Shown piece by piece: positions 8,406 to 15,816 of a stretch of DNA of 64,000 bases. A program made the translations under genes and the position numbers. Source of the DNA: Chitinophagaceae bacterium (GTDB taxonomy: Bacteria; Bacteroidota; Bacteroidia; Chitinophagales; Chitinophagaceae); contig SAIW01000006.1 of the NCBI GenBank assembly GCA_004028795.1, positions 434,001 to 498,000 of the forward strand, in the 5' to 3' direction. Position 1 is the stretch's first letter, and every line of letters begins with the position of its first letter. The notes beneath the pieces were generated by a model that saw only the letters and a program-made list of their open reading frames with translations, was not told where the DNA came from and did not search any database.

Positions 8406-9827
8406 GTGATTAAAAAATTAGACATACTTGTTCTTCGTGCTTTTGTAGGGCCATTCTTTGCAACATTTCTTATTTCCATTTTTGTATTGGTTTTACAATT
8501 CTTCTGGGTGTATTTAGATGATTTTGTGGGTAAAGGACTTGACACAGGCACATTACTTTATTTGATTGGAATGGTTGCCATTCACTGGGTGCCTTTAGCA
8601 TTGCCATTGGCATTGTTATTATCATCTATAATGACGTTTGGTAATTTGGGCGAAACCTTTGAAATAGTTGCTATAAAAGCAGCGGGCATTCCTTTGCTGC
8701 GTTTTATGAGGCCGCTTTCCATTGCTTCTGTTTTTATAAGCGGCATTGCATTTTTATTTGCTAATAATATTATTCCATATGCAGAGTTGAAGTTAGATAC
8801 GTTGAAGTACGATATTATTATTTCAAAACCTGCATTCGATATTAAGGAAGGTGTTTTTTTCAATAAACTTGATGGTTACATAATTAAAGTAGGAAAGAAA
8901 GAAAAAGACGACAGCACTATTAGAAATATTGTTATTTACGAGAAGGCTTATAACCTTCAGGATAATTTATTAGTTGCTGAAAGTGGTATTATGCGTACTA
9001 CACCTGATAAAAAGTTTTTGGAATTTGTAATGTATAACGGTTGGCGTTATCAGGAAAAAGGGCCACATCAAACCATTGCTACAGATTATATAAGAACAGG
9101 ATTTAAACAATACAAAAAAGTGTTCGATTTAAAAAGTTTTCAATTAAGTAAAACAAACGATTCAAGTTTATACAATCCAAAAATTTTAAGTGTTCGTCAA
9201 TTACAAAAAGCGGTTGATTCATTAAAAAGTATTGATACGTATTATGTAAAACGCTCTGCCATTGAAATTGACCCTTATTTAACTTTTGCGAGATATAGAG
9301 ATTCAGTTTGGCCCAAATCAACAAATTCAATTTACAGCTATCCAAAATCAATTACAGATTCTATTCGTTCATCACTGTTTGAAAGAGTCAGTAATCAGTT
9401 AGGTCAGGTAAAATCCAATGCAGGAATGCTTAATAATGATTATCAGGTTAAGCAGCAATCTTTACGTAATCATGAAATTGAGTGGCACAGAAAATTTACT
9501 TTAAGCGTTGCCTGCTTAGTATTGTTTTTAATAGGAGCACCGTTAGGTTCTATTATACGAAAAGGCGGTTTAGGCTCTCCTTTGGTTTTTGCCATTGTGT
9601 TTTTTGTATTGTTTCATTTATTAAACACTTTTGGTGAAAAGTTTGCAAAAGAAGGTGTAACAAGCGTTTTCTTTGGTATGTGGCTTTCAACATTGGTGTT
9701 AATTCCGGTCGGCATTTTTCTTACTTATAAAGCCATGAGAGATTCACAATTATTTAATCAGGAATTTTATTTCCGTTTCTTCCGCAGTATAAGAACTGTA
9801 ATAACTAATTTTAGGAACAGAAACTGA
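8406..9827 (+). CDS. LptF/LptG family permease (LPS export)
   Basis: About 473 residues from the GTG at 8406. The alternative TTG at 8352 lies inside an interspersed repeat and would add an unlikely 18-residue leader. The YjgP/YjgQ fold is clear: three N-terminal helices beginning LDILVLRAFVGPFFATFLIS, with VPLALPLALLLSSIMTFGNL, then a large periplasmic beta-jellyroll region, then three C-terminal helices with LVLFLIGAPLGSIIRKGGLG. LptF and LptG pair with LptB2 to extract lipopolysaccharide from the inner membrane. Only one such permease is present here, so F versus G cannot be decided. Confidence 0.88.
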   Translation: MIKKLDILVLRAFVGPFFATFLISIFVLVLQFFWVYLDDFVGKGLDTGTLLYLIGMVAIHWVPLALPLALLLSSIMTFGNLGETFEIVAIKAAGIPLLRFMRPLSIASVFISGIAFLFANNIIPYAELKLDTLKYDIIISKPAFDIKEGVFFNKLDGYIIKVGKKEKDDSTIRNIVIYEKAYNLQDNLLVAESGIMRTTPDKKFLEFVMYNGWRYQEKGPHQTIATDYIRTGFKQYKKVFDLKSFQLSKTNDSSLYNPKILSVRQLQKAVDSLKSIDTYYVKRSAIEIDPYLTFARYRDSVWPKSTNSIYSYPKSITDSIRSSLFERVSNQLGQVKSNAGMLNNDYQVKQQSLRNHEIEWHRKFTLSVACLVLFLIGAPLGSIIRKGGLGSPLVFAIVFFVLFHLLNTFGEKFAKEGVTSVFFGMWLSTLVLIPVGIFLTYKAMRDSQLFNQEFYFRFFRSIRTVITNFRNRN

Positions 9828-9867
9828 TAAATACTGCATTTACTAATTATTCATAAAAAATCATCAC

Positions 9868-10605
9868 ATGAAAAAAGAAAATAACAGCCGGAGAAATTTT
9901 ATAAAAACTTCCGGTAAAGCGTGCATAGCACTAGGTCTATCATCAACAATATTACCATCGCTTGCCAAAGCTTTCAATACAAATCATAACCAACTTATTC
10001 CATTTACACAACAACCTCTGCCTTATGCATACAATGCTTTAGAAACAGCCATTGATGCTACGACAATGGAAATTCATTATACCAAACATGCTGCTGCTTA
10101 TTCAAAAAATTTAGCCGATGCATGTATAGCAGAAAGTGTAGATACCAAATCTGTTTCTTTAGAAGGCTTACTGGCAAAGGTTTCTAAGTATTCTGCTAAA
10201 ATTAGAAATAACGGTGGCGGACATTTTAATCATGAATTATTCTGGCAAAGCATGGCTGCCACATCCGCAGGAAAACCATCAGGTAAATTAGCTGATGCTA
10301 TAACAAAAGATTTCGGTTCTTTTGAAACATTTAAAACACAGTTTACAGATGCAGGTAAAAACCGTTTCGGCAGCGGATGGGCATGGTTAGTAAAAAATAA
10401 TGACGGCAAATTAATTGTTGGTTCAACTGCCAATCAGGATAATCCTTTAATGGATGTAAGTGAATTGAAAGGCACACCATTATTGGGATTGGATGTTTGG
10501 GAACATGCTTATTACTTACGTTATCAAAACAAACGCCCCGATTATATTAATGCCTGGTGGAATGTGGTTAATTGGAATGTGGTTGAAAAAAGATTTGAGA
10601 GTTAG
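9868..10605 (+). CDS. Fe/Mn superoxide dismutase with Tat signal peptide
   Basis: 245 residues. The N terminus has a twin-arginine motif ([10 protein letters not shown], 7-16) and a hydrophobic stretch, predicting folded export to the periplasm, possibly membrane-tethered. The SOD domain has metal ligands His70 (MEIHYTKH), His122 (HFNHELFW), Asp209 and His213 (LDVWEHAYY), and ends with [23 protein letters not shown] is nearer to Mn- or cambialistic enzymes, but metal choice is inference. OsmC and a CDF metal transporter genes follow on the same strand. Confidence 0.92.
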   Translation: MKKENNSRRNFIKTSGKACIALGLSSTILPSLAKAFNTNHNQLIPFTQQPLPYAYNALETAIDATTMEIHYTKHAAAYSKNLADACIAESVDTKSVSLEGLLAKVSKYSAKIRNNGGGHFNHELFWQSMAATSAGKPSGKLADAITKDFGSFETFKTQFTDAGKNRFGSGWAWLVKNNDGKLIVGSTANQDNPLMDVSELKGTPLLGLDVWEHAYYLRYQNKRPDYINAWWNVVNWNVVEKRFES

Positions 10606-10606
10606 C

Positions 10607-10650
10607 AAGTTGGAAATAGAAAACGGGAAGTAGGAAATAGGAAGTAAAAT
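10607..10650 (+). repeat. Purine-rich spacer repeat
   Basis: Repeated ggaaata/ggaagta words lie between the superoxide dismutase and OsmC genes. A similar purine-rich stretch occurs at 38495-38540. Short and degenerate. Confidence 0.3.
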
Positions 10651-10677
10651 CATAAACTAATCATTCAATCAGCGATA

Positions 10678-11088
10678 ATGAAAGCAACTGCAAAATGGGT
10701 AAGCAAATTAGCTTTTGATGCAACCAGCAATAACAACCATACAGTACGTATAGATACCACTGTTGAAGGCGGCAGTTTAGATAGCGGTATGAGCCCCAAA
10801 CAAATGTTATTAGCTTCTTTATGCGGTTGCAGCGGTATGGATGTAGTAAGCATTTTAGAGAAAATGAAAATACCTTTTACTACTTTATTAATTGAAGCAG
10901 CAGCAGAACAAACAGATGAACACCCCAAAGTGTTTAAATATGTAGATATGGTTTATAAAGCAGATGTTCCTGCAGAAAGTATTGATAAATTAAAACGAGC
11001 TGCAGAATTATCTCACGATAAATATTGCGGTGTAAGTGCCATGCTTAAAAAACATTGTGCTGTTAATTATACTGTAGAAATTATTTGA
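10678..11088 (+). CDS. OsmC family thiol peroxidase-like protein
   Basis: 136 residues, the usual OsmC/Ohr length. The family reduces organic hydroperoxides with a cysteine pair. The helix with MSPKQMLLASLCGCSGMD (38-55) carries Cys49/Cys51, and the second conserved segment HDKYCGVSAMLKKHC has Cys117, matching the two-cysteine arrangement. Cytoplasmic. It lies 72 bases after the exported superoxide dismutase, so an oxidative-stress role fits. The YhfA-like subgroup is possible because these N-terminal residues are shared with it. Confidence 0.8.
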   Translation: MKATAKWVSKLAFDATSNNNHTVRIDTTVEGGSLDSGMSPKQMLLASLCGCSGMDVVSILEKMKIPFTTLLIEAAAEQTDEHPKVFKYVDMVYKADVPAESIDKLKRAAELSHDKYCGVSAMLKKHCAVNYTVEII

Positions 11089-11119
11089 GTTTTTCACTTT
11101 CCTTTTAAAAGAAAAAGTT

Positions 11120-12121
11120 TTGCAGCAGGCTAAACAAAACTATCAGCTTCAATTATACATAACAGTACTTAGTGTTGTATTGTTTATTGTAAAAATTATA
11201 GCTTATTATTTAACTAATTCATTGGCTGTTTTAAGTGATGCTCTGGAAAGTATTGTAAACGTTGTTGCAGGCTTTATAGGTTTATATGCATTGTATGTTG
11301 CAGCTAAACCAAAAGATATTGAGCACCCTTACGGTCATGGTAAAGCAGAGTTTGTTTCTGCTGCCGTTGAAGGCACATTAATTATTGCATCAGGTGTTTT
11401 GATTTTGTATGAAACCATACAAAGCATATTTAATAACAAATCTGTTGAAGCATTAGATATTGGTTTATTATTAGTTGCTTCAACTGCCATTATCAATTTT
11501 ATTGCAGGCAGTATTTGTTTAAGAATAGGCAGAAAAAATAATTCATTAGCATTAATTTCTTCGGGTAAACACTTACAGATTGATACCTATTCAACCTTAG
11601 GAATTATTGCAGGTTTATTGTTGATATATTTTACTAAACTGCTTTGGTTAGATAAAATAATTGCAGCATTGGTAAGCCTACTTATTCTGTTTAATGGCTA
11701 TAAAATTTTACGTGCTTCATTAGCCGGTATAATGGATGAAGCCGATATGGATTTATTAAAAAAATTAGTACGGGTATTGAATGAAAACAGAAAAATAAAC
11801 TGGATAGACTTACATAACCTTCGTATTATAAAATACGGAAGTACGCTGCATCTTGATGCTCATTTAACAGTGCCATGGTACCTGAATGTAAATGAAGCTC
11901 ATTTTGAAATTGATGATTTAAAAAATATTATTACCAATGAATTCGGAGATGCATTGGAATTATTTGTACATACAGATGGATGCATTAAAACAAGTTGCCC
12001 TATCTGTACAAAAGCAGATTGCCAGGTAAGGCAACATGATTTTGAAAAGAAGATGGCATGGACCTTAGATAATATTCTATCGAATCAAAAACATAATATC
12101 AATTCAATTAAGAATTACTAA
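11120..12121 (+). CDS. Cation diffusion facilitator (CDF) metal exporter
   Basis: 333 residues, apparently starting with TTG at 11120 (no ATG gives the full first helix). Six membrane helices with SLAVLSDALESIVNVVAGF in helix 2, HPYGHGKAEF in the loop after helix 3 and KHLQIDTYST in helix 5 match the metal-site motifs of CDF antiporters, which export Zn, Mn, Fe or Co. The cytoplasmic C-terminal domain ends with a cysteine cluster (CIKTSCPICTKADC), an extra metal-binding tail. It follows the SOD and OsmC genes, which suggests Mn or Fe handling, but the metal is inference. Confidence 0.87.
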   Translation: MQQAKQNYQLQLYITVLSVVLFIVKIIAYYLTNSLAVLSDALESIVNVVAGFIGLYALYVAAKPKDIEHPYGHGKAEFVSAAVEGTLIIASGVLILYETIQSIFNNKSVEALDIGLLLVASTAIINFIAGSICLRIGRKNNSLALISSGKHLQIDTYSTLGIIAGLLLIYFTKLLWLDKIIAALVSLLILFNGYKILRASLAGIMDEADMDLLKKLVRVLNENRKINWIDLHNLRIIKYGSTLHLDAHLTVPWYLNVNEAHFEIDDLKNIITNEFGDALELFVHTDGCIKTSCPICTKADCQVRQHDFEKKMAWTLDNILSNQKHNINSIKNY

Positions 12122-12164
12122 TTAATAATTTTACATCATACATTAATCATAATAATCTGCCATT

Positions 12165-13535
12165 ATGCAAGTCTGGAAAGAATATCAAGAACAAAACAAA
12201 GAACGTTTTTTAAATGAGCTGTTAGATTTATTAAGAATACCAAGTGTAAGTGCAAGAAGTGAACATAAAAAGGATATGGTTACCTGTGCTGCAAGCGTTA
12301 AAGAACATTTATTAAAAGCCGGTGCAGATAAAGCGGCAATTTTTGAAACCGAAGGTCACCCGGTAGTATATGCTGAAAAATTTATCGGTACAGATAAACC
12401 AACTGTTTTAGTATACGGCCATTACGATGTTCAGCCTGCAGACCCTTTAGAACTCTGGCACAGCGGGCCTTTTGAGCCTGTTATAAAAGATGGAAAAATT
12501 TATGCAAGAGGTTCTGCAGATGATAAAGGACAGTTCTTTATGCATGTAAAAGCTTTTGAAACTTTAACTGCAACCAACACACTTCAATGCAATGTTAAAT
12601 TTATTATTGAAGGTGAAGAAGAAATAGGAAGCCCCAACCTTGCAAAGTTTATAAAAGAGAAAAAAGATTTATTGAAAGCAGATGTCATCCTCATCAGTGA
12701 TACCTCTATGTTAAGTATGGAAAATCCGAGTATTGATGTAGGTGTACGTGGTTTAAGTTATATACAAGTTGAAGTTACAGGCCCTGACAGAGATTTACAT
12801 AGCGGTGTTTACGGCGGTGCAGTTGCTAACCCGATTACTATGTTAGCTAAAATGATAGCAAGTTGTCACGATGAAAATAACCACATCACCATTCCCGGTT
12901 TTTATGATGATGTATTAGAAAGTAGTGATGAAGAAAGAAAGAAAATGGCTCAGGCACCTTTCAATGAAAATGAGTACAAACAAGATTTAGGCGTTACAGA
13001 ACTATGGGGAGAAAAAGGTTATTCAACCAATGAAAGAACAGGCATTCGCCCTACATTAGAACTCAATGGCATTTGGGGCGGCTATACAGGTGAAGGCTCT
13101 AAAACCGTTTTACCAAGCAAAGCATTTGCAAAAATCTCTGCCCGTTTAGTACCCAATCAATCATCCAAAAAAATTACAGAATTATTAATCAAATATTTTG
13201 AAACTATTGCACCGAAAGGTGTTACCGTAAAAGCAGAAGAACATCATGGTGGCGAACCTTATTTAACGCCTATTGATTCTGTAGAATACCAAAGTGCAGC
13301 AAAAGCAATTGCAGCAACCTTTGGTAAAGAACCTATACCTGTTCGTGGCGGCGGCAGTATTCCTATCTGCAGTTTGTTTGAGCAGGTGTTGGGAATAAAA
13401 ATTGTGTTCATGGGTTTTGGTTTAGACAGCGATAATTTGCATAGTCCCAACGAAAAATATGATTTGTTCAACTATTACAAAGGCATCGAAACCATTCCAT
13501 ACTTTCATCAGTATTATGCAGAGATGAAGAAATAA
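12165..13535 (+). CDS. M20 family dipeptidase/metallopeptidase
   Basis: 456 residues, cytoplasmic (no signal). Di-zinc residues are visible: His86 and Asp88 in VYGHYDVQP, Asp119/Asp120 in SADDKGQ, catalytic Glu in IEGEEEIGSP (about 148-157). The lid/dimerisation domain includes GVRGLSYIQVEVTG and HSGVYGGAVANP, as in CNDP/PepV-like dipeptidases. Natural substrates are probably dipeptides released in the cytoplasm. A desuccinylase or carboxypeptidase role is less likely given the DLHSGVYGG segment. Confidence 0.88.
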   Translation: MQVWKEYQEQNKERFLNELLDLLRIPSVSARSEHKKDMVTCAASVKEHLLKAGADKAAIFETEGHPVVYAEKFIGTDKPTVLVYGHYDVQPADPLELWHSGPFEPVIKDGKIYARGSADDKGQFFMHVKAFETLTATNTLQCNVKFIIEGEEEIGSPNLAKFIKEKKDLLKADVILISDTSMLSMENPSIDVGVRGLSYIQVEVTGPDRDLHSGVYGGAVANPITMLAKMIASCHDENNHITIPGFYDDVLESSDEERKKMAQAPFNENEYKQDLGVTELWGEKGYSTNERTGIRPTLELNGIWGGYTGEGSKTVLPSKAFAKISARLVPNQSSKKITELLIKYFETIAPKGVTVKAEEHHGGEPYLTPIDSVEYQSAAKAIAATFGKEPIPVRGGGSIPICSLFEQVLGIKIVFMGFGLDSDNLHSPNEKYDLFNYYKGIETIPYFHQYYAEMKK

Positions 13536-13585
13536 ATTGTCTCAACCGGCATGAACTGAATTTAATTGATGTTAATAGATTTTTT

Positions 13586-13646
13586 GTTATCAGCTAAAGA
13601 TTATTAATGATACTGTTGTTGCGTCGCACACTTCAACGTTCTGAAC
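13586..13646 (-). repeat. Interspersed repeat family B, copy 2
   Basis: Read on the minus strand it starts GTTCAGAACGT, continues GTGTGCGACGCAACAACAG and ends in a diverged AGCTGATAAC tail. It ends at the Hsp15 ATG (13647), so it must overlap that gene's ribosome-binding region. Confidence 0.65.
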
Positions 13647-14036
13647 ATGAATGAACAAAAAGAAAAACTTCGTATAGATAAATATCTCTGGGCTATCCGT
13701 TTATTTAAAACACGCTCTTTAGCAGCAGAAGCCTGCGATAAAGGGAAAGTAAAATGCAACGGCTCTGCTGTTAAAGCAGCTAAAACAGTAAACGTAGGCG
13801 ATGAATATGAAGTAAAAACAGAAGCTAAAAAATGGTTGATTAAAGTAACGGCCTTACTACACAATCGTGTTCAGTACACAGAAGCTATAAAATATTATTT
13901 AGATATTACACCTGCCGAAGAAATAGAGAGAATACAGTTTCAGGCAGCATCCTTTCATACCGGTAAACGCCCGAGCAAAATTGGCCGCCCAACCAAAAAA
14001 GAAAGAAGAGATTTAGATGAGTTTATGGAAGGTTAA
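13647..14036 (+). CDS. hslR: Heat shock protein 15 family, S4 RNA-binding protein
   Basis: 129 residues. The S4 domain occupies residues 8-70: RIDKYLWAIRLFKTRSLA, then CDKGKVKCNG and VNVGDEYEV. The basic tail (FHTGKRPSKIGRPTKKERRD) is typical of Hsp15, which binds 50S subunits carrying stalled peptidyl-tRNA and helps recycle them. The 3' end overlaps the convergent neighbour by 4 bases. The start codon directly follows a family B repeat. Confidence 0.88.
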   Translation: MNEQKEKLRIDKYLWAIRLFKTRSLAAEACDKGKVKCNGSAVKAAKTVNVGDEYEVKTEAKKWLIKVTALLHNRVQYTEAIKYYLDITPAEEIERIQFQAASFHTGKRPSKIGRPTKKERRDLDEFMEG

Positions 14037-15067
14037 TTATCTGTCGGTGGTAGGTCCTCAATAGAAAAAAAGCTATATGTAACTGTATAAAGCAGCTGAT
14101 TACTTTTAGAATCATACCTGTCAAAGCCAATATATCTTTTATCAGCATCATACTTTAAAACATCTGTATACAAAGCATTATTTCTTCTACCTGTTTTAAT
14201 AATTCTTTTCGCAATTGTATTGTTGGTATTTAATTCATAGTTAATTGTATAGCTTGCAGATGTTCCGAATTCAGTAGCGTTCGTTACTTTAATATTAACA
14301 TAATTAATCGTTTTATCATCATTAAAAGCAAACTTGTATTTCACGGCTGACGAATCTGTTATTAATTTACCATTAATGAACTGTGCATTGGATGTGTAAT
14401 TAGTAAGACCATTCGAATCATAATAATATTGAGAATTATTTACAATAACATCAGCGTATTGAAACAAAGAAATATTTTGCAAAAAGAAGATTGTTTGATT
14501 AATATCATTCTCAGCTAATAAATAGTTCGTTAAAGAATATTTAAGGTGAAACACCTGTTTATCCTGATTATTAAATTGTATTGTTGCTTCTTTAAAATTA
14601 TTCGCCACATAATCCATATTTTTCTTATACTTGATTGCAATAGCTGAAATTGTTTGCCCGGTAGTTACAACAGGATAGTATTGATAATTTCTAGTGCGGG
14701 TAATACCATTAATAACTCCTTGTGTTATGGCACTAGTTGTGCTATAACCTACATTGTTATAATTGTTCGTACCTAAAATTTGTATTGCATCAAAACCAAG
14801 CGTAGCTGCGTTTTGTTTTAATTGATTCAATAAAAAATTCGCATCGGCACTTCCTGAACTTTCTAATATTCTTACCTTATAAAATTCTTCCTTTGGTTTC
14901 TCTCCGAGCATGAACACATCTACTTTTTTAGAAGCTCCTTTAATGGGAATATTTCTAAGCGTATTTATAGAACTATCTTTAGAAATATTATCTGGAATAA
15001 ACTTTATTTGAGCCTTTAAACTAAAAGAAGATAATAGAAGGAATAAAGATATTTTTATAGTCTTCAT
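14033..15067 (-). CDS. Secreted protein of unknown function
   Basis: 344 residues with a clear signal peptide (MKTIKISLFLLLSSFSLKAQ). The first part has a short alpha/beta section (FMLGEKPKEEFYKVRILE, then LLNQLKQNAATLGFDAIQIL), reminiscent of small periplasmic domains that handle outer membrane stress, but I cannot assign it. The second half is rich in Asn, Tyr and Thr and looks like beta repeats (YDADKRYIGFDRYDSKSN). It converges on hslR with a 4-base overlap and shares its upstream region with trmD. Confidence 0.6.
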   Translation of the reverse strand: MKTIKISLFLLLSSFSLKAQIKFIPDNISKDSSINTLRNIPIKGASKKVDVFMLGEKPKEEFYKVRILESSGSADANFLLNQLKQNAATLGFDAIQILGTNNYNNVGYSTTSAITQGVINGITRTRNYQYYPVVTTGQTISAIAIKYKKNMDYVANNFKEATIQFNNQDKQVFHLKYSLTNYLLAENDINQTIFFLQNISLFQYADVIVNNSQYYYDSNGLTNYTSNAQFINGKLITDSSAVKYKFAFNDDKTINYVNIKVTNATEFGTSASYTINYELNTNNTIAKRIIKTGRRNNALYTDVLKYDADKRYIGFDRYDSKSNQLLYTVTYSFFSIEDLPPTDN

Positions 15068-15104
15068 ACTTTAAAATTGAGAGACTAAAATAAAAACTAA
15101 TATG

Positions 15105-15134
15105 TTGTTATAATGTTAACAAAATGCATCTTTG
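15105..15134 (+). promoter_or_regulatory. Promoter for trmD, giving an almost leaderless transcript
   Basis: TTG at 15105-15107, a 19-base spacer and CATCTTTG at 15127-15134 (one mismatch to TAnnTTTG). The predicted transcription start near 15141 coincides with the chosen trmD ATG at 15139, so the message may have little or no leader. Confidence 0.45.
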
Positions 15135-15138
15135 CATA

Positions 15139-15816
15139 ATGGTTATTCATATTATCTCCGCAGTACCGGAATTATTAGAAAGCCCCTTTCAGCATAGCAT
15201 TATGAAACGTGCTGCAGACAAAGGTTTACTGCAAATTCATGTTCATAATTTACGCAAGTGGGCAATTAATAAACACGGGCAGATTGACGATTACCAATAT
15301 GGTGGAGGTGCCGGCATGGTTATGATGTGTGAACCGTTAACCAATGCTATTGAAGAATTACAACAGGAAAAAAAGTTTGATGAAATTATTTATGTAACAC
15401 CCGATGGTAATACTTACAATCAATCAACAGCTAATCAATTGTCTTTGAAAGAAAATATCTTAATTATTTGCGGCCATTATAAAGGCATAGATCAACGCAT
15501 CAGAGATAAATATGTAACGAAAGAAATTTCTGTTGGTGATTATGTTTTAAGCGGTGGTGAATTAGCTGCTGCTATTATTGTTGATTCAATCGGCAGAATT
15601 ATTCCCGGTGTGTTGAATGATGAAACTTCTGCCTTATTTGATTCTTTTCAGGATAACTTATTAGCTCCACCGGTTTATACCCGCCCGGCAGATTTTAACG
15701 GCATGAAAGTGCCTGATATTCTTTTGCAAGGCGACCCCAAAAAAGTTGAAGAATGGCGTTATGAACAGTCTTTACAACGCACACAGGAACGCCGACCAGA
15801 TTTATTGAAAGATTAG
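15139..15816 (+). CDS. trmD: tRNA (guanine-N1-)-methyltransferase TrmD
   Basis: 225 residues from the ATG at 15139. The ATG five codons upstream (15124) overlaps the -7 promoter element, and MVIHIISAVPELLESPF matches the usual family start. TrmD methylates G37 of tRNAs reading CUN, CCN and CGG. The SPOUT knot is visible in IICGHYKGIDQRI and ISVGDYVLSGGELAA. It stands alone, overlapping the convergent GH31 gene by 4 bases, about 11 kb from rimM-rpsP and on the opposite strand. Confidence 0.95.
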   Translation: MVIHIISAVPELLESPFQHSIMKRAADKGLLQIHVHNLRKWAINKHGQIDDYQYGGGAGMVMMCEPLTNAIEELQQEKKFDEIIYVTPDGNTYNQSTANQLSLKENILIICGHYKGIDQRIRDKYVTKEISVGDYVLSGGELAAAIIVDSIGRIIPGVLNDETSALFDSFQDNLLAPPVYTRPADFNGMKVPDILLQGDPKKVEEWRYEQSLQRTQERRPDLLKD

